NCBI GenBank assembly: GCA_000270325.1
Contig: BA000048.1
Coordinates: 579,709 to 643,708 of the forward strand
Direction of reading: 5' to 3'
DNA: 64,000 bases
DNA from: Candidatus Caldarchaeum subterraneum
GTDB lineage: Archaea > Thermoproteota > Nitrososphaeria_A > Caldarchaeales > Caldarchaeaceae
In this document: positions 60,691-64,000 of the stretch, one piece after another
How the letters are laid out: the number at the start of each line of letters is the position of its first letter
Position numbering within the stretch: position 1 is the stretch's first letter
Program-made: the position numbers and the translations under genes
The notes under the pieces: model-generated
What the model was told of the DNA's origin: nothing
Databases searched by the model: none
Seen by the model: only the letters and a program-made list of their open reading frames with translations

Positions 60691-61689
60691 GTGAAGAAGA
60701 CCATGGTTAAGCTAGGTGTGGATGCAACTTTTTGGATGGATGACAAATATGAGATGAGGTTTCTCGGTTTATGTGAAAAGGCGGGCTTTGATTCACTCTG
60801 GTTCGGAGACCATTTCCTTCCGTGGCACCATTCTTTCAAACACAACTTCTTCGTTTGGCCGGTTTTAGCCGCCGCAGCAGAGCGCACAAAGAAAATACTT
60901 CTCGGAGTTGATGTAACAGTTCCTATCGGCGGAAGATATCACCCTGCTATTATAGCTCAAGCTATGGGTACTCTTGACAACATGTATCCAAGCCGTTTTC
61001 TGCTCGGCGTCGGAACCGGCGAAGCTATGAGCGAGAAAAGGTTCATGGGTAGATGGCCTCCTTGGAGGGAGAGGATGGAAAGACTTGTGGAAGCGCTCGA
61101 CCTAATCAAAAAGCTGTGGAGTAGCAGGGACTACTTCGACTTTGACGGAAAGTACTTCAGCATGTCTAAGGTTTATCTCCACCTCAAGCCAAAGAAATCC
61201 ATCCCCATTTACTTCAGTGCTATAGGAGAGAAGGCTGCAACATATGCAGGGAAATATGGCGATAGGCTGATAACTGCGAACACTCTGGAGAACTGTAGAG
61301 ACAAGATTTTCCCAGCCTTTGAAAAAGCCGCGGCAGAAGCGGGGAGAAATCCGCGCCGAATCGAGAAAGCAGTTCTCCTCGAGGGAGCGGTCGTCGACAT
61401 CGATAAAACCATAAAAAGAATTAAGCGTATACATGCCGGAGCAACGATAATGGAGAACTTTAACGAGGAGGATCCGAGGAAGATAGAGGAGTCTGGGCTA
61501 AGATTATCTGATGAAGCTATCCGAAACTATTACCTACTCTATGAAGATGTGGACGACTTGATAGATCACCTTGATCAATTCAGGAAAATAGGGGCTAACC
61601 ATCTGATTTTCACGGATTTTAGTCCAAGACCAGAGAAAACTATTGAGATTTTCAGGAGGAAGATAATACCATACTTCAAGGGTGGCTAA
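60691..61689 (+). CDS. LLM-class (F420-dependent) oxidoreductase
   Basis: A 332-residue TIM-barrel of the luciferase-like family: FDSLWFGDHFLPW, ILLGVDVTVPIGGRYHPAIIAQAMGTLDNM, LLGVGTGEAMSE and RLVEALDLIKKLW. The pattern is that of F420-dependent dehydrogenases such as Fgd/Adf. Start GTG 60691 or ATG 60703; a TTTTAAATAAAG box lies about 35 nt upstream. Substrate unknown. Confidence 0.88.
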   Translation: MKKTMVKLGVDATFWMDDKYEMRFLGLCEKAGFDSLWFGDHFLPWHHSFKHNFFVWPVLAAAAERTKKILLGVDVTVPIGGRYHPAIIAQAMGTLDNMYPSRFLLGVGTGEAMSEKRFMGRWPPWRERMERLVEALDLIKKLWSSRDYFDFDGKYFSMSKVYLHLKPKKSIPIYFSAIGEKAATYAGKYGDRLITANTLENCRDKIFPAFEKAAAEAGRNPRRIEKAVLLEGAVVDIDKTIKRIKRIHAGATIMENFNEEDPRKIEESGLRLSDEAIRNYYLLYEDVDDLIDHLDQFRKIGANHLIFTDFSPRPEKTIEIFRRKIIPYFKGG

Positions 61690-61747
61690 TGGGTGGGAAT
61701 TAGTTCGGAGGAAACAGATATTATAGCCGAGGTGGATAGGTGAGTCG

Positions 61748-62650
61748 TTGCCTCGCATCGAGTATCTATATCTGGCGATAGCCAGTATTCTGTGGGGCTC
61801 AGGACATCCTGTAATCCGGTATATTTTAGCTGATGTTAACAGTCAGATGAACTCTCTCCATGTAGCGTTTCTAAGCACAGTGGTTGGCATGGTCATTTTG
61901 TCTGTGGTCTTAGCGTCACGGCATGGACTGAAAAGGTTGAAGATGCTTGGGAGACGTGGTCTAGCCATTGCTGGGGCCGTTGGCTGTCTACAGTATGGCC
62001 TATATCCGATATTGTCCTACACAGCCCTATCATACATTCCGGCTTCACTCAACGCAATCATAGTAGGTTCATCACCAATGTTGATTGCTCTTCTATCAAG
62101 AGCTGTATTGCGAGAACAGCTCAAGATGGTTGGCTACGGTGGAATTTTGCTGGCGTTCGCGAGTCTCTTTATCCTTGTTGGAGGCTACGGAGCGGGCTCG
62201 ATATCCTTTCTCGGACTGGTGCTGTCTTCAGCGGGTGCTTTGGTTGCATCAATCTATGCTGTGGCTGGGAGATACTTGATGAGAAGCCACGATGCCTTCG
62301 CTGTTTCACAGTTCGGAACATCTGTAGGGTTACTGGTCCTCACATCCGTGACATATAGCCAGTCGGGGCTCGGCGGCCTCCTAAATTCAGACGTCATGGA
62401 CCTGCTACTGGTTACATATTGGGGTATAGCGGTGACAACTGGCAACCTTCTTTTCTACCTAGCTCTCAAAAAGCTGGATGCAGCAAGAGCTGGCTCGTTC
62501 TTTTTCGTAAGCCCCATGGCAGCGGCTACTCTCTCAGTTATCTTCCTTGGCGAGCCTCTCACAGTATTGATGGTCTTGGGGATGGTGGCAACCTTGATGG
62601 GAATTAGGCTGACTCAGATGGCTGTGGTTAGGAAGGATGTAGTCGGTTGA
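61748..62650 (+). CDS. EamA/DMT-superfamily transporter
   Basis: A 300-residue protein with ten hydrophobic helices in two EamA repeats (SILWGSGHPVIRYI at the first; DAFAVSQFGTSVGLLVL and SPMAAATLSVIFLGEPLT in the second). Exports or imports small metabolites. Starts at TTG 61748, supported by AGGTGAG 5 nt upstream. It follows the LLM gene by 58 nt, possibly the same transcript. Confidence 0.88.
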   Translation: MPRIEYLYLAIASILWGSGHPVIRYILADVNSQMNSLHVAFLSTVVGMVILSVVLASRHGLKRLKMLGRRGLAIAGAVGCLQYGLYPILSYTALSYIPASLNAIIVGSSPMLIALLSRAVLREQLKMVGYGGILLAFASLFILVGGYGAGSISFLGLVLSSAGALVASIYAVAGRYLMRSHDAFAVSQFGTSVGLLVLTSVTYSQSGLGGLLNSDVMDLLLVTYWGIAVTTGNLLFYLALKKLDAARAGSFFFVSPMAAATLSVIFLGEPLTVLMVLGMVATLMGIRLTQMAVVRKDVVG

Positions 62651-62660
62651 AAGGCTGTTC

Positions 62661-63734
62661 TTAATGTGACCCGTATGTCTCTTTGAGGTAGGGAATAATT
62701 TTCTCCGCATAAGTGCGGAGGGTTTTTTCATGATCTAACCCTATAATGCAAATGGTAAGGCTTGTGGCACCTGCCCCCAAGAATTCCTCCAGCTTCCCGA
62801 TAACCGAGTCTATGGGCCCAAAGGCGGCCACATCCTCAACAGCACTCCTCGGAACCTGTTTAACCATCTCTTCAAAAGACATAAGCCTCTCCTTATCGGT
62901 GGGATCTATCCTCTGCAAAGACAAGTTTTCCGGGACTTCCAATCCCGTAAGCTCTCTCAGAACTTCCCTCTGTTGGACAAGCATACTTTTTACAGCTGGG
63001 CTTACAACCCTATATGCGTTCTCAATATCTTCATCGACAGCCGTGTAGACTGTCACATCGATATCTATGTTGGAAATCTGTCTACTCGTCCTTTCTGCAC
63101 CGTTTTTAACATCCAAGAGATGTTTCTTCAATGTTTGAGGACTCTCTACGCCGACAGGTAGCCATCCATCACCAACCATACCGACTAGTTCTCGTGTCTT
63201 ACATCCGGCGGCTCCTATGTATATCGGTGGCCTAGGTTTTTGAACAGGCTTAATCTGAAGATATGCTTTCTTTAGGGAAAAGATTTCACCCTCGTAAGTA
63301 GCGGGAGATTTTGGAGTAGAAGCTAGTAGAAGGTTGATGACCTCGACGGCTTCGCGGAGTCTTTTGACGGGTTTTGTCCACTCTATTCCAAATGGACTTA
63401 GGTTCATCATCTCGCCGGCGCCGATCCCTAGAACTGCTCTACCATGAGTTAAAACATCCAATGTGGCTATAGCTTGAGCTATCTCAACCGGATGCCTTCT
63501 ATAACAATCGGTGACGGCCGTCGAGATTCTCACATGCTTCGTGAGAACACCAAAGGCTGCTAGAAGCGTTTGGGCGTTGGGATAACTGACCTCAGCGTTT
63601 GGGACTATTACGTGGTCACCTATCCTCACATGATCGTATGAAAGCTTATCGGCGAGAATAGCCAGTCGCAATATTTCGTCTATTGTATGTTGAGAAGTTA
63701 TGATATGACATCCAAATTCACGTAATCTATTCAT
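62661..63734 (-). CDS. LLM-class (F420-dependent) oxidoreductase
   Basis: A 357-residue luciferase-like TIM-barrel (YDHVRIGDHVIVP, VRISTAVTDCYRRHPVEIAQAIATLDVLTHGRAVLGIGAGEMMNLSPFGI, RLREAVEVINLLL, PPIYIGAAG), close in style to Mer-like and Fgd-like F420 enzymes. It is only distantly similar to 60691..61689. Lies downstream of the thermosome gene on the same strand. Confidence 0.88.
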   Translation of the reverse strand: MNRLREFGCHIITSQHTIDEILRLAILADKLSYDHVRIGDHVIVPNAEVSYPNAQTLLAAFGVLTKHVRISTAVTDCYRRHPVEIAQAIATLDVLTHGRAVLGIGAGEMMNLSPFGIEWTKPVKRLREAVEVINLLLASTPKSPATYEGEIFSLKKAYLQIKPVQKPRPPIYIGAAGCKTRELVGMVGDGWLPVGVESPQTLKKHLLDVKNGAERTSRQISNIDIDVTVYTAVDEDIENAYRVVSPAVKSMLVQQREVLRELTGLEVPENLSLQRIDPTDKERLMSFEEMVKQVPRSAVEDVAAFGPIDSVIGKLEEFLGAGATSLTICIIGLDHEKTLRTYAEKIIPYLKETYGSH

Positions 63735-63758
63735 AATAACTCACACCCGTTAACCTTG

Positions 63759-64000
63759 TCATTTCCAACCTCTCACCATCCTGACAGGTAGTGGTATGGG
63801 TGATTTCTTTTCTTGAGGCTTTGGTGGCTGTTGGAAAACATGGTCGATTCTGAGGATTGTAACAGCTGTCTCGGTAGCGGATTTCAGGCATTGAATCTTA
63901 ACTATTGCTGGTTCGGTAATACTCGATTTGATAACCTCTCCTGTATAGCCATCTATACTACATAGCATGTTTGCGGCAATGCCGCTTCTTAGTTTACCTT
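63759..64000 (-). CDS. Thermosome (CCT group II chaperonin) subunit, C-terminal end
   Basis: Only the last 80 codons are inside the window; the frame is open to base 64000. The sequence (GIDGYTGEVI-like segment, TEPAIVKIQCLKSATETAVTILRID) matches the C-terminal equatorial domain of thermosome subunits. The tail beyond ILRID is Pro/Lys-rich and lacks the usual Gly-Met repeats. Confidence 0.85.
   Translation of the reverse strand, partial: GKLRSGIAANMLCSIDGYTGEVIKSSITEPAIVKIQCLKSATETAVTILRIDHVFQQPPKPQEKKSPIPLPVRMVRGWK

Noticed and set aside
1-64000. CRISPR arrays, rRNA genes, insertion sequences
   Set aside because: No spaced direct repeats, no rRNA-like stretches and no transposase or terminal inverted repeats were seen when reading the window.

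Overview
The window (about 64 kb, GC-rich) comes from an archaeon. Host genes include an AglB/STT3 oligosaccharyltransferase, a thermosome (CCT) subunit, a Nop10-like zinc ribbon, a PAC2-family protein, several F420/FMN-type enzymes and many start codons about 28 nt downstream of a TATA box. Gene content and style suggest a thermophilic member of the Thaumarchaeota/Aigarchaeota side of the TACK group. That placement is inference, because no rRNA or tRNA gene is present.

Region 1 (1 to about 19.3 kb) is a tailed-virus (HK97-fold, siphovirus-like) provirus whose left end lies outside the window. It carries a ParB-like protein, two ribbon-helix-helix regulators and an ABC-ATPase/GNAT fusion. Next come an inverted portal gene followed by two small membrane proteins. 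The main rightward late operon then runs: prohead protease, major capsid protein, connectors, a subtilisin-like protease, tail tube, a tail-assembly chaperone pair with a likely -1 frameshift, an HK97-gp10-like protein, a membrane-anchored nuclease, tape measure, hub/fibre proteins, a small S74-type fibre chaperone, and the large terminase at the far end. I see no integrase in the window.

Region 2 (19.3-34.6 kb) holds host genes: an aldo/keto reductase; a PadR-controlled ABC exporter; a PPOX flavoprotein; a frameshifted HTH/nucleotidyltransferase gene; a sugar nucleotidyltransferase; Nop10; an iron/cobalamin-type ABC importer; and a four-gene molybdenum hydroxylase whose large subunit is split in two, followed by an MBL-fold hydrolase and a DUF3237 protein.

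Region 3 (34.6-45.4 kb) is a sugar uptake and oxidation locus. A seven-gene operon encodes a binding protein, two permeases, a canonical ATPase, a small membrane protein, an ATPase with a degenerate signature motif and a nuclease-dead LAGLIDADG-like protein. Beside it lie an aldehyde dehydrogenase, a FAH-family dehydratase, an SDR epimerase/dehydrogenase and an HpcH/HpaI aldolase. Together these fit non-phosphorylative oxidation of pentoses or uronates.

Region 4 (45.4-52.8 kb) holds a PAC2 protein, a DUF350 protein and AglB flanked by two related Thr-rich beta-propeller surface proteins.

Region 5 (52.8-64 kb) holds RidA, an M24 peptidase, a second sugar ABC importer, a DSD1-type PLP enzyme, two LLM (F420-type) oxidoreductases, a DMT transporter and the C-terminus of a thermosome subunit.
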